Shown: positions 48,510-58,767 of the stretch, piece by piece
Numbering within the stretch: the first letter of the stretch is position 1
Layout of the letters: every line of letters starts with the position of its first letter
Origin: Chitinophaga sedimenti
GTDB lineage: Bacteria; Bacteroidota; Bacteroidia; Chitinophagales; Chitinophagaceae
Direction: 5' to 3'
Assembly: GCF_023156195.1 (NCBI RefSeq)
Contig: NZ_JAKUKA010000001.1
Location: 2,356,001-2,420,000 of the forward strand
Length of the DNA: 64,000 nucleotides
Notes under the pieces: generated by a model
Seen by the model: the letters and a program-made list of their open reading frames with translations, nothing else
Told to the model about the DNA's origin: nothing
Databases searched by the model: none
Position numbers and translations under genes: made by a program

Positions 48510-50273
48510 ATGAAGACGCTCTGGAAATATTTTAAAGAACAGCAATGGCGCGTAGTGCTGGCACTTGTACTGGCGGGCGTCGCGCAGCTGTTAAGCCTGG
48601 TGGATCCGATCATTTTCGGGAAGATCATCGACGATTATGCCACTAAACCTGTAAGCAGCAACGAACAGGACCTGGTGCGCGGGGTTATGTACTGGCTGGG
48701 TATTGCCATTGGCATTGCCATACTGGCGCGGATAGCGCGGGCGTTCCAGGATTTTGTGACGCGGCAGGCAGTACAGACCTTCGGTATGCAGATTTTCAAC
48801 GACGGCCTGAAACAAACGCTGCGCCTGTCGTTCCAGGAATTTGAAGAACAGCGCAGCGGCGAAACGTTATCTGTGCTGCAAAAAGTAAAGATAGATACGG
48901 AGCGGTTCATCAACGCCTTTATCAACGTACTCTTTTCTTCGGTAGTGGGGATCGGATTCCTCATCTGGTACTCGATTACCAAAAACTGGATGCTGGTCCC
49001 CGTGTTTGTAATCGGCATCCCGGTACTTGGCTCCCTCACCGGCCTGCTAAGTAAAAAAATAAAAACAGTGCAGCGGAGCATTAACAAAGAGACGAATAAG
49101 ATGTCGGGGGTAATTACGGAATCGCTGCGAAACATAGAACTGGTAAAGAGCCTGGGACTTACATTCCCGGAGATTCGTCGCCTGAAAGAGCAAACCCGAA
49201 AGATTTACGACCTGGAAATGTTGAAGACCCGGCGCGTACGCACACTTTCGTTTTTGCAAGGCACCACGCTCAACCTGTTACGGCAATCTATTTTATTCAT
49301 TTTATTATGGCTGATATTCCGTCATGTGCTCAGCACCGGGGAACTGATCGCCATGCAATTTATTTCTACTTCTATCTTCGGCCCGCTGCAGGACCTGGGC
49401 AATATTATCCTTAGCTACCGCGAGGTGGAAGCGTCGGTACATAACTTTGACCAGCTGATGCAAAAGCCAGTGGAACGGCGGCCTGATGAACCGGTAGCAA
49501 CCGGACCCTTAAAGGAAATCGAGTTCGACGGAGTAGTATTCCGCCATAAAACTGCGCACATAAATGCGATAGATGGGGTGAGTTTTGACGTAACCGCCGG
49601 ACAAACCATCGCTTTCGTTGGTCCGTCGGGTTCCGGGAAATCAACCCTGGTCAAACTCCTCGTAGGGCTGTACCGCCCCGTATCAGGCAACATCCGCTTC
49701 AACGGCGTAGCCGCGAGTGATATCCGTTATAATGAGCTGCGCCGGCAGATCGGCTTTGTAACGCAGGACACGCAACTGTTTGCGGGCACGATCAAAGAAA
49801 ACCTGCTCTTCGTAAAAGCCGATGCCACGGATGCGGAAATCCTTCACGCGCTGGACAAAGCCTCCTGTACCGGCCTGCTCGCCCGTTCCGCCAACGGCAT
49901 CGACACGATATTAGGCGAAGGCGGCATGAAGCTGTCGGGCGGCGAGAAACAGCGCATCTCGATTGCCCGGGCCCTGCTTCGTAATCCGCGCCTGCTCATT
50001 TTCGACGAGGCCACTTCCGCCCTGGATTCGCTGACAGAAGATGATATTACCAACACGATCCGCGAAGTATCGGCCAGCCGCGAAAGGATTACGATATTAA
50101 TCGCACACCGCCTCTCGACCATCATGCATGCCGATGTAATTTATGTACTGGAGAAAGGAAAGATTTCGGAAACGGGGCACCACAGCGCATTATTGGAGCA
50201 GAAGGGATTGTACTACGCCATGTGGCGGCAGCAGGTCGGCGAACGCCGGAGCGATGGGGTGAGATTGAAATAA
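48510..50273 (+). CDS. ABC exporter, fused permease and ATPase (MsbA/type IV exporter)
   Basis: 587 residues, intact. Residues about 15-310 are a six-helix ABC transmembrane domain (VVLALVLAGVAQLLSLVDPI at the start). The ATPase domain has Walker A GPSGSGKSTLVKL (about 371), Q-loop FVTQDTQLFAG, signature KLSGGEKQRISIA (about 474), Walker B LLIFDEATSALD (about 494) and H-loop IAHRLSTI. It works as a homodimer exporting lipids, peptides or drugs; substrate not predictable. It ends in an intrinsic terminator directly after the stop. Confidence 0.92.
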   Translation: MKTLWKYFKEQQWRVVLALVLAGVAQLLSLVDPIIFGKIIDDYATKPVSSNEQDLVRGVMYWLGIAIGIAILARIARAFQDFVTRQAVQTFGMQIFNDGLKQTLRLSFQEFEEQRSGETLSVLQKVKIDTERFINAFINVLFSSVVGIGFLIWYSITKNWMLVPVFVIGIPVLGSLTGLLSKKIKTVQRSINKETNKMSGVITESLRNIELVKSLGLTFPEIRRLKEQTRKIYDLEMLKTRRVRTLSFLQGTTLNLLRQSILFILLWLIFRHVLSTGELIAMQFISTSIFGPLQDLGNIILSYREVEASVHNFDQLMQKPVERRPDEPVATGPLKEIEFDGVVFRHKTAHINAIDGVSFDVTAGQTIAFVGPSGSGKSTLVKLLVGLYRPVSGNIRFNGVAASDIRYNELRRQIGFVTQDTQLFAGTIKENLLFVKADATDAEILHALDKASCTGLLARSANGIDTILGEGGMKLSGGEKQRISIARALLRNPRLLIFDEATSALDSLTEDDITNTIREVSASRERITILIAHRLSTIMHADVIYVLEKGKISETGHHSALLEQKGLYYAMWRQQVGERRSDGVRLK

Positions 50274-50275
50274 AT

Positions 50276-50307
50276 AGGGCTGCCGTTGACAGGCAGCCCT
50301 CACTGTT
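50276..50307 (+). terminator. Terminator of the ABC exporter gene
   Basis: Perfect 9-bp hairpin AGGGCTGCC ... GGCAGCCCT, then CACTGTTTTT; it starts 2 bases past the stop codon. Confidence 0.85.
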
Positions 50308-50454
50308 TTTCAAGCCGAAAATTCAAAGCAGAAGAAAAAAGCACCCCGTTCGGCCACTATATCCTGGTGCGAAGTTTTACTAACAAAGATTAGATTGACA
50401 ATGAGTCCCCCATGCCGGTTCACCGGCGTATTACATTCGTGAAATTGTTTCTTA

Positions 50455-51656
50455 TTAACGATTTTGACCTTTCCGCAGAAATTTTTTCTCATCAAAGTGT
50501 TCCATCACCAGCGCAGCGGCGCCGAGACGCTCTGCATCGTAACCTAAAGGTGAAATCATGATCTCGATATTCTCTGCTATTTTCGGGATACAATGCTCGT
50601 TCAGCGCCTGTTGAATCGGCGCCATCCACAGTCTGCCTGCGAGTGCTCCTCTTCCGCTGAGAACGATCAGTCCCGGGTTTAGAATATGTATCAGTATTGC
50701 CACGCCGCGACCAATGTGGTAAGCGGCCTGCGACACCAGTTCTACCGCGTATTTGTCGCCTTTTACAGCAGCATCCATTATCTTCTTAAACGTTTCTTCA
50801 AGGTTGTCGAGCGACAGGCCCTTCATTTGCGTAGTGCGCCCCTCACGAATGCCGGCAATCGCTTTTTCGGCGATGACGGACAGGGAGGTTTCTGTTTCCA
50901 GGCAGCCCATCTTCCCACAATTACAAATTTTGTTATTGGTGAAAAGCGGAATGTGACTGAACTCTCCGGCAAATCCACTTTCTCCGCGGAACAGGCTGCC
51001 ATTCAGCACCATGCCCAAACCTATACCCCAGCCAATATTCACGACCATGGCATTCTGCCGGTTGCGCACACCGCCAAGCCGAAGTTCTGCGAGGGCAATG
51101 AGGCTCGAGTCATTATCAATCAACACGGGAAGCCCCGTCAGCAATTCGAGATATTCCGTAATATTACCCTGGCCAGCGTCGAGGAAGGAATAGTTCACCC
51201 CTTTCGTTACATCTACGAAACCCGGCATACCAATACCGATACCGGCAATGCGGTCTTTTTCGATACCCGATCCGCGGATAAAATCCACCGGTGTTTACCC
51301 AACTCCTGCAATGCGTCCGGCGTAGCGGACAAGTCCAGCGCAATCTGTTGCTGCTCGCCCACAAACTGGTTGTGCATATCCGGGATACCCATGCGGGTGA
51401 CGAATTGATCCATCGCCACGGAAATAATATGCATGATATCCGGCTTCAGCGAATAGATCTGCGGACGGCGCCCACCGGTAGAAGTAGCATATCCGGACTC
51501 TACCACCTTCCCGTTTTCTACCAGCTCATAGAGGGCTTTAGAGGTATGCGGGAGGCTTTTTTCAGTAAGAACACTTAAATCTGCGCAAGACAGTTCCTTA
51601 CTGAAGTATAGGTGCTTGATAAGCGATTTCTTATATAGAATCTGCCGGTCGGACAA
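50455..51656 (-). CDS. ROK family transcriptional regulator/sugar kinase-like, frame-broken
   Basis: Start ATG 51656 (MSDRQILYKKSLIKHLYFSK). N-terminal winged helix (ELSCADLSVLTEKSLPHTSK, YELVENGKVVESGYATSTGG), then the ROK ATPase-like domain after a frame change near 51290: IAGIGIGMPGFVD, LIDNDSSLIALAELRLGG, VVNIGWGIGLGMVLNG, FAGEFSHIPL and the zinc motif CNCGKMGCLET. C-terminal GLIVLSGRGALAG. Restored length about 400 residues. NagC/XylR-type repressors respond to sugars or sugar phosphates. The target is unknown; a palindrome about 115 bases upstream may be an autoregulatory site. Confidence 0.88.
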
Positions 51657-51771
51657 TTAAAAACTGGATTTAAAGATGTGATGAGATTGCATGCGCCAGG
51701 CTCTCAGTATCGTGGTATTTTCTTCTCACAAACAAGCGTTGTTATCATTCATCTCTTGAATAAAAGTAGGC

Positions 51772-51799
51772 AAACTTCTTTAAATTATGCAAGAAGTTT
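51772..51799. promoter_or_regulatory. Inverted repeat upstream of the ROK regulator
   Basis: AAACTTCTT (51772-51780) and AAGAAGTTT (51791-51799) form a perfect 9-bp inverted repeat with a 10-base spacer. It lies 115 bases upstream of the ROK start in a 289-base AT-rich gap that is otherwise featureless. Candidate operator; a transcript hairpin is the alternative. Confidence 0.4.
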
Positions 51800-51895
51800 T
51801 GAGAAAAATTTAATTAGTTAGATATAATTATCAAAAAAGAGCATAAGAAATGGGATCAACGTTAATATTTCATCAGCATATGGAAAATAATACGA

Positions 51896-51921
51896 CAGGA
51901 GCGCGGCCACCCACGCTCCTG
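51896..51921 (-). terminator. Terminator of the 51946-52395 gene
   Basis: CAGGAGCG ... CGCTCCTG hairpin 25 bases past the stop, followed on the minus strand by TCGTATTATTTTCC. Confidence 0.6.
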
Positions 51922-51945
51922 CTCAATTGCTAGTGTTAATAACGA

Positions 51946-52395
51946 TTATTTACGGTCAGAAACACGCTCCAACAGCCGGATAGCTGCCGCGGCGGCAAGA
52001 CTGCCCGCCATATATAAGCCTACGGTAAGCGCTTTTGTGGTAAGCGTGCGACTGGTATGTTTGCTGTTGAGGGCAGTATGTTGCGGCACACAGACAGCAG
52101 CAACACCCGCGGCCGCGCCCAGCAGACCCGCTCGCAGGAACAGGTTCTTTTTACTCCCCGCAGCCGCGAGGCTGAAGTACATACCGTTACTGATGATATC
52201 GCCGGCCAGTGTAACATCGTGTAAATTATCGTCGCCGACGGATTTAAGTGGTGTTTTCGACAGACCCTTTGCCAACGCCTGCATACCGAGAAGATCAAGT
52301 CGCGGAGCTTTATGCGCGACATTGCGTGTTAATTCATGTAGTGCTGTAAGCACGCAGGCGCCTATCACTCCGCCTGCCATAGCGGCTCCTTTCAT
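51946..52395 (-). CDS. Small membrane-associated hypothetical protein
   Basis: 149 residues, Ala/Gly-rich, with three or four hydrophobic helices (AGGVIGACVLTALHEL; LAGDIISNGMYFSLAAAG; FLRAGLLGAAAGVAAVCV; LTVGLYMAGSLAAAAAIRLL). It ends in a charged tail. Start at ATG 52395 or, four codons on, 52383. No conserved family is recognised. A single gene with its own terminator. Confidence 0.65.
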   Translation of the reverse strand: MKGAAMAGGVIGACVLTALHELTRNVAHKAPRLDLLGMQALAKGLSKTPLKSVGDDNLHDVTLAGDIISNGMYFSLAAAGSKKNLFLRAGLLGAAAGVAAVCVPQHTALNSKHTSRTLTTKALTVGLYMAGSLAAAAAIRLLERVSDRK

Positions 52396-52479
52396 AAGAA
52401 TGATTTTCTTTCATAGAAACAAATACCATTCCATGGGCGCTGGCTTATTTATTGATATGGTATACATAAACCACATCTT

Positions 52480-52755
52480 ATGATGACCCGGCAGATTACC
52501 GTCAACTTACATGGCAACCTGGTAATGGCGGACTTACAAGTAGAAAAAGCAGCGAATGGCGTTGTGTACTATATAGTAGCTAACAAAAATTTTTCAGGTC
52601 AGATACCCGACCAGTTCCCGATTGTTGTTAACGAAGCGCATGAACCGGAGTACGATAAACAGGCGTTATCGGAAGAAGGACTTTATATTGTATTACAGAT
52701 CTGGAATGAGATAAGGGCCTTGCCGGCGCAATTTAAGGGCGGAGAGATTTCATAA
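52480..52755 (+). CDS. Small hypothetical protein
   Basis: 91 residues starting ATG 52480 (MMTRQITVNLHGNLVMADLQ), ending AQFKGGEIS. Soluble, alpha/beta, acidic, with FSGQIPDQFPIVVNEAHEPE in the middle. No recognised domain. A single gene between a leftward membrane protein gene and the HxlR gene. Confidence 0.6.
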   Translation: MMTRQITVNLHGNLVMADLQVEKAANGVVYYIVANKNFSGQIPDQFPIVVNEAHEPEYDKQALSEEGLYIVLQIWNEIRALPAQFKGGEIS

Positions 52756-52894
52756 AGAAAGGTATAATGGCCGAACGGGCTATACGCATGTTGGTGCCTG
52801 ATCGCAGAGATCTTATCCGCTGCTTACCGGCAGTGATGATTTGATAGGCATCACGTTCACCCGATCGTCTGCATTCATGTTATTACCCCTTCAT

Positions 52895-53275
52895 TCACGA
52901 AGGAGTAAATTGGTATTGCCTGATCCGCTTACGATGCATCGTACCCCATGCATTCAACGCGAGGAAAACGTCGGATAAGGTATCACTGTACGGCGTTAAC
53001 TCATATTCAACTACCGCTGGTTTCGTCTGCAATGTACGGCGCTTCACAAAGCCATTCAGCTCCAGCTCCTTCAATTCGTTCGACAACACCCTTGCTGAAA
53101 TCCCGCGCACCCTGCGCTGCAACTCGTTAAACCGTAACGGCGCATCGCTCAGCGAGGCAATGATGCGCAACTTCCACTTGCCACCGATCACGTACAACGC
53201 ATCATCGATAGCAGAAAGGCTGTTAACGCACTCCTGGCTGTCTACTCTTATTTTTCTTGCTAATTCACTTTGCAT
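52895..53275 (-). CDS. HxlR-family (MarR-like) transcriptional regulator
   Basis: 126 residues. HxlR hallmarks: LYVIGGKWKLRIIASLSDAP, RFNELQRRVRGISARVLSNE, LKELELNGFVKRRTL, VEYELTPYSDTL. One Cys (in SQECVNSLSAID) is at the position where redox-sensing HxlR/QorR/YodB proteins keep theirs. Divergent from an azoreductase gene, the classic YodB/CatR-type arrangement for quinone or electrophile response. A perfect palindrome lies 23 bases upstream of its start. Confidence 0.9.
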   Translation of the reverse strand: MQSELARKIRVDSQECVNSLSAIDDALYVIGGKWKLRIIASLSDAPLRFNELQRRVRGISARVLSNELKELELNGFVKRRTLQTKPAVVEYELTPYSDTLSDVFLALNAWGTMHRKRIRQYQFTPS

Positions 53276-53297
53276 GCTGCATATTTTAACTTACCGG

Positions 53298-53315
53298 AAG
53301 GTTAGCACTAACCTT
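53298..53315. promoter_or_regulatory. HxlR operator candidate 1
   Basis: AAGGTTAGCACTAACCTT, two perfect 8-bp arms around CA, 23 bases upstream of the hxlR start (53275). Confidence 0.65.
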
Positions 53316-53420
53316 TGGTTTAGTTTGATGTTTTGACCGACTGTTGTCGATAGTTTTGTTGTGTTATTTACAACCGGCGTATCTCCACCGCAAATTTACT
53401 ACTTAACGGCCAATGCGGCC

Positions 53421-53438
53421 GCTAACCTAAAGGTAAGC
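53421..53438. promoter_or_regulatory. HxlR operator candidate 2
   Basis: GCTAACCTAAAGGTAAGC, a palindrome with one mismatch per arm that reuses the CTAACCT/AGGTTAG core of site 1. It ends 46 bases before the azoreductase start at 53484, where it would control that gene. Confidence 0.6.
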
Positions 53439-53483
53439 ACTTTGGGAAGGGATGCCGTTTGCATCAAACTAAAAACAAAAAAA

Positions 53484-54085
53484 TGAAACGGATATTACAG
53501 ATTGTTTTCAGCCCCGCGCGGCGCGGCATCGTACAGCAACCAGCTCGGACAAGCCATCGTTGACCAGTTACTGGCCGCCCATCCGGGCAGTACTGTGCAA
53601 ACCATTGACTTGTCGGAACAGCATTATCCGCACCTGAGCGCGGCACAGTTAAATTCTTTTTCACGCCGGAAGAAGCCCGCACCAGTGAGCATCACGACCT
53701 GAGCCGCCACTCCGACGAAGCAGCGGCAGCGGTGCTGGCGGCCGACATCCTCGTTATCTGCACCCCTGTCTGGAATTTCAATATCCCTTCTGCGTTAAAG
53801 GCCTGGCTGGACCATATTATTCGCTCGGGTATTACATTCCGGTACGGAACAGATGGGCCTGTCGGACTGGTGCAAAATAAAAAGGCCTACATCGCACTGG
53901 CTTCCGGCGGCGTGCTATCCGAAGAGCCTTATACAGCGTTCGATTTTGCCGTTCCTTATCTTAAAGCGGTACTTGCCTTTATCGGGCTTACGGATGTGAG
54001 TGTCGTACGGGTAGAAGGAACCGCTATTCCGGGCTTGCAGGAAACTGCATTGGAGAACGCAATTAGCAGCATCTACATAGGTTGA
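53484..54085 (+). CDS. azoR: FMN-dependent NADH:quinone/azo-reductase (AzoR), frame-broken
   Basis: Start ATG 53484 (MKRILQIVFS). After a change near 53510 it reads PRGAASYSNQLGQAIVDQLL, and after another near 53662 FFTPEEARTSEHHD ... VLAADILVICTPVWNFNIPS. FMN-phosphate loop SPRG-x-A-SYS and the AzoR motif VWNFNIPSALKAWLDHIIR are clear, with FRYG and YIALASGGVL further on. Restored length about 200 residues. AzoR reduces quinones and azo dyes with NADH, protecting against electrophiles. Its position facing an HxlR gene with shared palindromes supports thiol or quinone stress control. Confidence 0.9.
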
Positions 54086-54093
54086 TAAGAGAA

Positions 54094-54126
54094 CAGCCGC
54101 CGAAGTGAGTTGCACAACGGCGGCTG
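54094..54126. terminator. Terminator between azoR and the convergent epoxide hydrolase gene
   Basis: Perfect 9-bp CAGCCGCCG ... CGGCGGCTG hairpin 8 bases past the azoR stop and 30 bases from the convergent gene's stop; no strong T-run on either side. Confidence 0.55.
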
Positions 54127-54156
54127 AATATTATCCATGGGCTGATGGAAGCCCGC

Positions 54157-55262
54157 TTAAAGCCTGAATTGCTCGTAATCGTCGAAAAACGCACATACCT
54201 CCCGCGCCCATAAATCCGGTTCTTCCAGCGCCGCAAAATGGCCGCCTTTCGGCATCACGGTATAGCGCTGCACATTCACCATCCGCTGCGCGAATTCGCG
54301 CGGCACCGGGCTTCGCCGGGGAATACCGCCACTGCTGTGGGGGTGGACACCCGCCGCATTGACTGCGACATGCCCGCCTGCGCCCGCACCATGTAAGAGC
54401 GGATCGACGAGTTGATCGTTTGCGTCACCCAGTAAATCATGATATTGGTAAGCAGCTCGTCTTTCGAAAAACAGTTTTCGATATTGCCACGGCAATCACT
54501 CCACGTATAAAACTTCTCGATGATCCACGATGCAAGTCCCACGGGCGAATCATTGAGCGCATACCCCAGCGTCTGAGGTTTGGTGGAATGCTCCATCATG
54601 TAAGCACCCTCCTTCTGTATCCACTCCTGGATAAACTTCATAAACTGTTGTTCGGAAGGCGAGTATTCACCCGGATCCTCCTGTCCGCTGGGATAACCCA
54701 CATCCGTCAGGAAAATAGCGCGTACAGCATTTGGGTACATATTTGCCAACGCTTTGGTGACGCCCGTCCCCATATCGCCCCCTGCTGCGAAAAACGATTG
54801 GTAACCAAGTGCGCTCATCAGTTTTATCCAGATATCAGCAGTCTCTTCATCATTCAGCGCTATTTTATCCGAAAAACCGAATCCTGGCAGCGATGGCACG
54901 ATCACATCGAAACCAGCCTCGGCCAGCAGGGGAATCACTTTATAAAAACGATAGAAGCTGTCGGGCCAGCCGTGGCTCAGCAACAGCGGCTTATCGCCGG
55001 TAGTTACGTGTACGAAATGAATCTTTACGCCTTCTATATCTGCATGATACTGCGGAAATGTGTTAAGGATAGCCTCATGAGCACGCCAGTCGTAGCTTTC
55101 GAGCCAGTATTGCGATAATTCGCGGAGGTATTGCGGATTGGTGCCATAGTTCCACCCGGCGGCGCGGGGTTCATCCGTCCAGCGTGTATTTTTTAATCGA
55201 TGTGTAAGATCATCTATGTCGCTTTGAGGGACATCTATCCTGAAAGGCGTTACCTGGTACAT
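54157..55262 (-). CDS. Epoxide hydrolase (EHN domain, alpha/beta hydrolase), frame-broken near the end
   Basis: Start ATG 55262 (MYQVTPFRIDVPQSDIDDLT). An EHN domain (RLKNTRWTDEP, WNYGTNPQYLRELSQYWLES) precedes an alpha/beta hydrolase fold with oxyanion motif LLLSHGWPDSFYRFYKV, nucleophile Asp in FAAGGDMGTGVTKALA and a cap region SPVGLASWIIEKFYTW. A frame change near 54320 leads to VPREFAQRMVNVQRYTV and the catalytic His in MPKGGHFAALEEPD. Restored length about 368 residues. The family hydrolyses epoxides to diols (microsomal/juvenile-hormone type). Single gene. Confidence 0.88.
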
Positions 55263-55319
55263 GGTTCCGTTTTAAAGGTTAAACAAATTGGGTACGGAAA
55301 CCTTTACAAACTTTATGCC

Positions 55320-56102
55320 TCACCAGGTATCAGGATAGTATACCACTTTTGAGAAATCGCGGGCCGCCAGTTGCTGTGGATGGATGAAGAAACGATGCAT
55401 ACCCTCGTCGCCATCCTCTTTATCCACGCGTATTTGCAGCAGCGGCACATAACCTTCGAGCAACGGTTCGTGACAACGTGGGTCTTCACTCATGAAAGAC
55501 GCGTAGCCACCCAGTTTATGGCCGCTCCGTACCAGGTTTTCGTGGATAAATTCCAACAACTGCGCTTTTTCAGCAGGATGATGTGCAGCAAAAGCCTCCG
55601 CGTCAAAGTGATGGGGGTTAGTCAGCGAATCGCCGATGCCCATATAATCGGTTTGTAGCGTGAACGACAATAGCTGTGGCGTTTTTATAGGGCGCGATGC
55701 ATCTGTAAACAAATGCTCCGGTGACCACACCGATGTGGCCATTTCTTTCGGTTCGAAATACAGTACTTTAATAGATGGCGCGGTCGGTTCTTCATCAAAA
55801 TGGTCCAGGTCGTTATCCATAGAAATGTAAAACTGTAACAGTCCTTCGCCCGGAAAGCCCGGCAATGCAGGCATTTGCGCGAAATTAAACTGTGCCAGCG
55901 GGAACAAATATTCGCCGGCATCATCTCTGGGATAGTCGTAACCTTGAGGCAGGACGGGAACATGCCCGAACTTGTTTCCATCCAGGGCTGCCACCCCGGG
56001 TTGCGTACTGATAACGAGCGAGGGAAGGCCAGCAGCTTTTACGTGCGACCAATAAGCGGCCAACTGTGCCGGCACTACCAGTCCATCATCCAACGTAGTC
56101 AT
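55320..56102 (-). CDS. YwqG/DUF1963 family protein
   Basis: 260 residues, intact. The family pattern is visible: LPQGYDYPRDDAGEYLFPLA, QFNFAQMPALPGFPGEGLLQ, FYISMDNDLDHF, KLGGYASFMSEDPRC and LLQIRVDKEDGDEGMHRFFI ending ARDFSKVVYYPDTW. DUF1963/YwqG proteins are widespread cytoplasmic proteins of unknown function with a duplicated beta fold. Divergent from the UvrA2-like gene by about 140 bases. Confidence 0.87.
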   Translation of the reverse strand: MTTLDDGLVVPAQLAAYWSHVKAAGLPSLVISTQPGVAALDGNKFGHVPVLPQGYDYPRDDAGEYLFPLAQFNFAQMPALPGFPGEGLLQFYISMDNDLDHFDEEPTAPSIKVLYFEPKEMATSVWSPEHLFTDASRPIKTPQLLSFTLQTDYMGIGDSLTNPHHFDAEAFAAHHPAEKAQLLEFIHENLVRSGHKLGGYASFMSEDPRCHEPLLEGYVPLLQIRVDKEDGDEGMHRFFIHPQQLAARDFSKVVYYPDTW

Positions 56103-56241
56103 TTCTAAAGGGGTTGCTTTTTCAAGCGGTTAAACAATACCATGGATCATTAATTTGACATTCAATTTACTAAAAATACCCGCAGCAGTCTGCCATTTCT
56201 TCTTCCCTCCCGCCGGGGCATAATCTTTGTGGGCGCTCCGC

Positions 56242-58756
56242 ATGCAACAACCACAAAAGCCCGGGTATGTGCAGGTGAAAGGCGCCCGGGAACACAATCT
56301 TAAGAATGTAGACCTGTCGATTCCCCGCGATGCGCTGGTAGTGTTTACGGGCGTGTCGGGTTCCGGCAAATCTTCACTGGCCTTCGGCACCCTTTACGCC
56401 GAAGCTCAGCGCAGGTACCTGGAATCTGTTTCACCCTACGCCCGCCGCCTGTTTCACCAGATGGCCGTGCCCGAAGTGGATGAAATAGACGGACTTCCAC
56501 CGGCCGTAGCCCTGCAACAACAAAGGGGCGCACCGACCACCCGCTCGTCTGTCGGCAGTGTGACCACGCTCTCCAACCTGTTGCGCATGTTATATTCAAG
56601 AGCAGGCGACTACCCGAAAGGACAATCCATCATCTATGCGGAAGCTTTTTCGCCCAATACGCCCGAAGGCGCCTGTCCCCGCTGCCATGGACTCGGCCGC
56701 ATCTACGATGTGACCGAAAAAGCATGGTGCCGGATGATAGTCTTACGATACGCGAACGCGCCGTTGCCGCATGGCCCACCGCATGGCACGGACAAAACCT
56801 CCGCGACATCCTCATCACCATGGGCTATGATGTGGACCGTCCCTGGAAACAGTTGCCGAAAAAGGAACGCGAATGGATTCTGTTTACGGAAGATCAGCCT
56901 TCGGTGCCCGTATATCCGGGCTACACGCATGAAGAAGTGCAACGTGCTATTAAACGCAAGGAAGCACCCAGTTACATGGGTACCTTTACCAGCGCGCGCC
57001 GGCACATCATGCACACTTTCGCCAATACGCAAAGTCCGTTGATGAAAAAAGGGCGCAGCAATATATGTTGAGCAGCGATTGCCCGGTATGTAACGGCAAA
57101 CGCCTGAAGCGCGAATCGCTGTCCGTGAAGTTTGCAGGATACGATATCGCTGAAATATCCGCCCTGCCGCTCGCGCAGATATACGAGTTGATTCTTCCTT
57201 TTGCAAAGGGAGACATCAAAAAGATCCTACGCACCCCGAAAAGGCCATGGTAGCGCAACGCATCGGGGAAGACGTGGCCGCCCGCATCAACGTATTATTA
57301 AAACTCGGTCTCGGTTATTTATCACCCGAACGCAGTACGCCTACGCTTTCGCCGGGTGAACTGCAGCGCCTTCGACTCGCCACACAGGTGCGCTCCAATT
57401 TGTTTGGCGTGGTATATGTGCTGGACGAACCCTCTGCCGGCCTGCATCCCGCCGACACGCAGGCGCTGCTTGAAGCACTGGATGGGCTTAAAGCAGCCGG
57501 CAACTCTTTGTTCGTCGTGGAACACGACCTCGATGTGGTACGTCATGCCGACTGGATCGTTGACGTAGGGCCGAATGCCGGCGAAAAGGGCGGTGAGATC
57601 CTGTATAGCGGTCCTCCCGGGGTCTCACAAAAGTAAAAGATTCGATTACCCGCAAATACTTGTTTCGCGAACAGTTGCTTCCAGCTTCCGCACAACGCGA
57701 GCCTTCGGGCTGGCTGAAGTTGGAAGGCGTGAGCCGGAACAACCTGCATCAGCTGGACGTGCAGTTTCCGCTCGGCGTATTTACAGCGGTAACGGGCGTG
57801 TCCGGTTCCGGTAAATCAAGCCTGGTAAGCCGGTGTTGATAGAACTGGTATCTGCACAACTGGGACAAACCATAGCAACAGACGATGAACAGGCCGACCT
57901 GATGGAAAAACGTCCCACCACGACAGGCGGACGTATAGCCTCCGGCATGAATACGATTAAAAGGCTGGTGCAGGTAGATCAGAAACCGATTGGCAGAACG
58001 CCGCGTTCGAATCTCGCTACTTATACGGGGCTATTCGATCATGTCCGTAAGTTATTTGCGGAAACGCCGGTCGCCAGGCAACGTAAATACGACGCCGGCC
58101 GCTTTTCGTTTAACGTGGCGAAGGGCCGCTGCCCGCATTGCGAAGGCGAAGGCTTCGTGATGGTAGAACTGTTGTTCCTGCCGAGCGTATACAGCCCCTG
58201 TCCTACTTGTGGCGGAAAACGGTATAATGATAAAACGCTTGAAGTCACTTATAAAGGCAAAAACATCGCGGAAGTATTGGGCATGAATGTGGATACCGCT
58301 ATGGCGTTTTTCGCGGACGACACGGCCGTACACCGCTCGCTGACCGTATTGCACGAGGTGGGCCTCGGTTACCTGCGCCTGGGACAGCCCGCCACAGAGC
58401 TTTCCGGCGGCGAAGCGCAACGTATTAAACTGGCGACAGAACTGCAGCGTGTAGGCCGGGGCAACACGTTATATGTGCTGGATGAACCCACAACGGGTCT
58501 GCATCCTTCTGATACGGATAAATTGATCGCACAGCTCAATGGCCTCGTGGAAGCCGGCAATACGGTGATCGTGGTGGAACATAATATGCGCGTGGTAGCC
58601 GGCGCCGACTGGGTCATGGATATTGGTCCCGGCGCAGGTGAAAAGGGCGGAAAGGTAATTGCACAGGGGCGGCCGGAAGAAATAGCAAAACATAAGGAGA
58701 GCAAAACCGCGCCATATTTACATCAATTTCTCCATCATAAAAAATCCGGCCGTTAA
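56242..58756 (+). CDS. UvrA2-like ABC ATPase (class II excinuclease A paralogue), frame-broken
   Basis: Start ATG 56242 ([20 protein letters not shown]). Two ABC units: Walker [21 protein letters not shown] (first) and [11 protein letters not shown] (near 57800); signatures [14 protein letters not shown] and [16 protein letters not shown]; Walker [14 protein letters not shown] and [13 protein letters not shown]. Zinc modules are [27 protein letters not shown] and [10 protein letters not shown]. The restored length of about 840 residues is shorter than UvrA (about 940), and the stretch after the first signature-insertion region lacks a recognisable UvrB-binding domain, as in UvrA2/DrrC-type proteins linked to drug or damage tolerance. 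Frame changes near 56728, 57052, 57237, 57632 and 57830. Confidence 0.85.
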
Positions 58757-58767
58757 GCCGGATTTTT
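58741..58767 (+). terminator. Terminator overlapping the UvrA2-like stop codon
   Basis: AAAATCCGGC-CGTTAA-GCCGGATTTTT; the TAA stop (58754-58756) forms part of the loop, so the hairpin overlaps the last codons. Confidence 0.8.
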
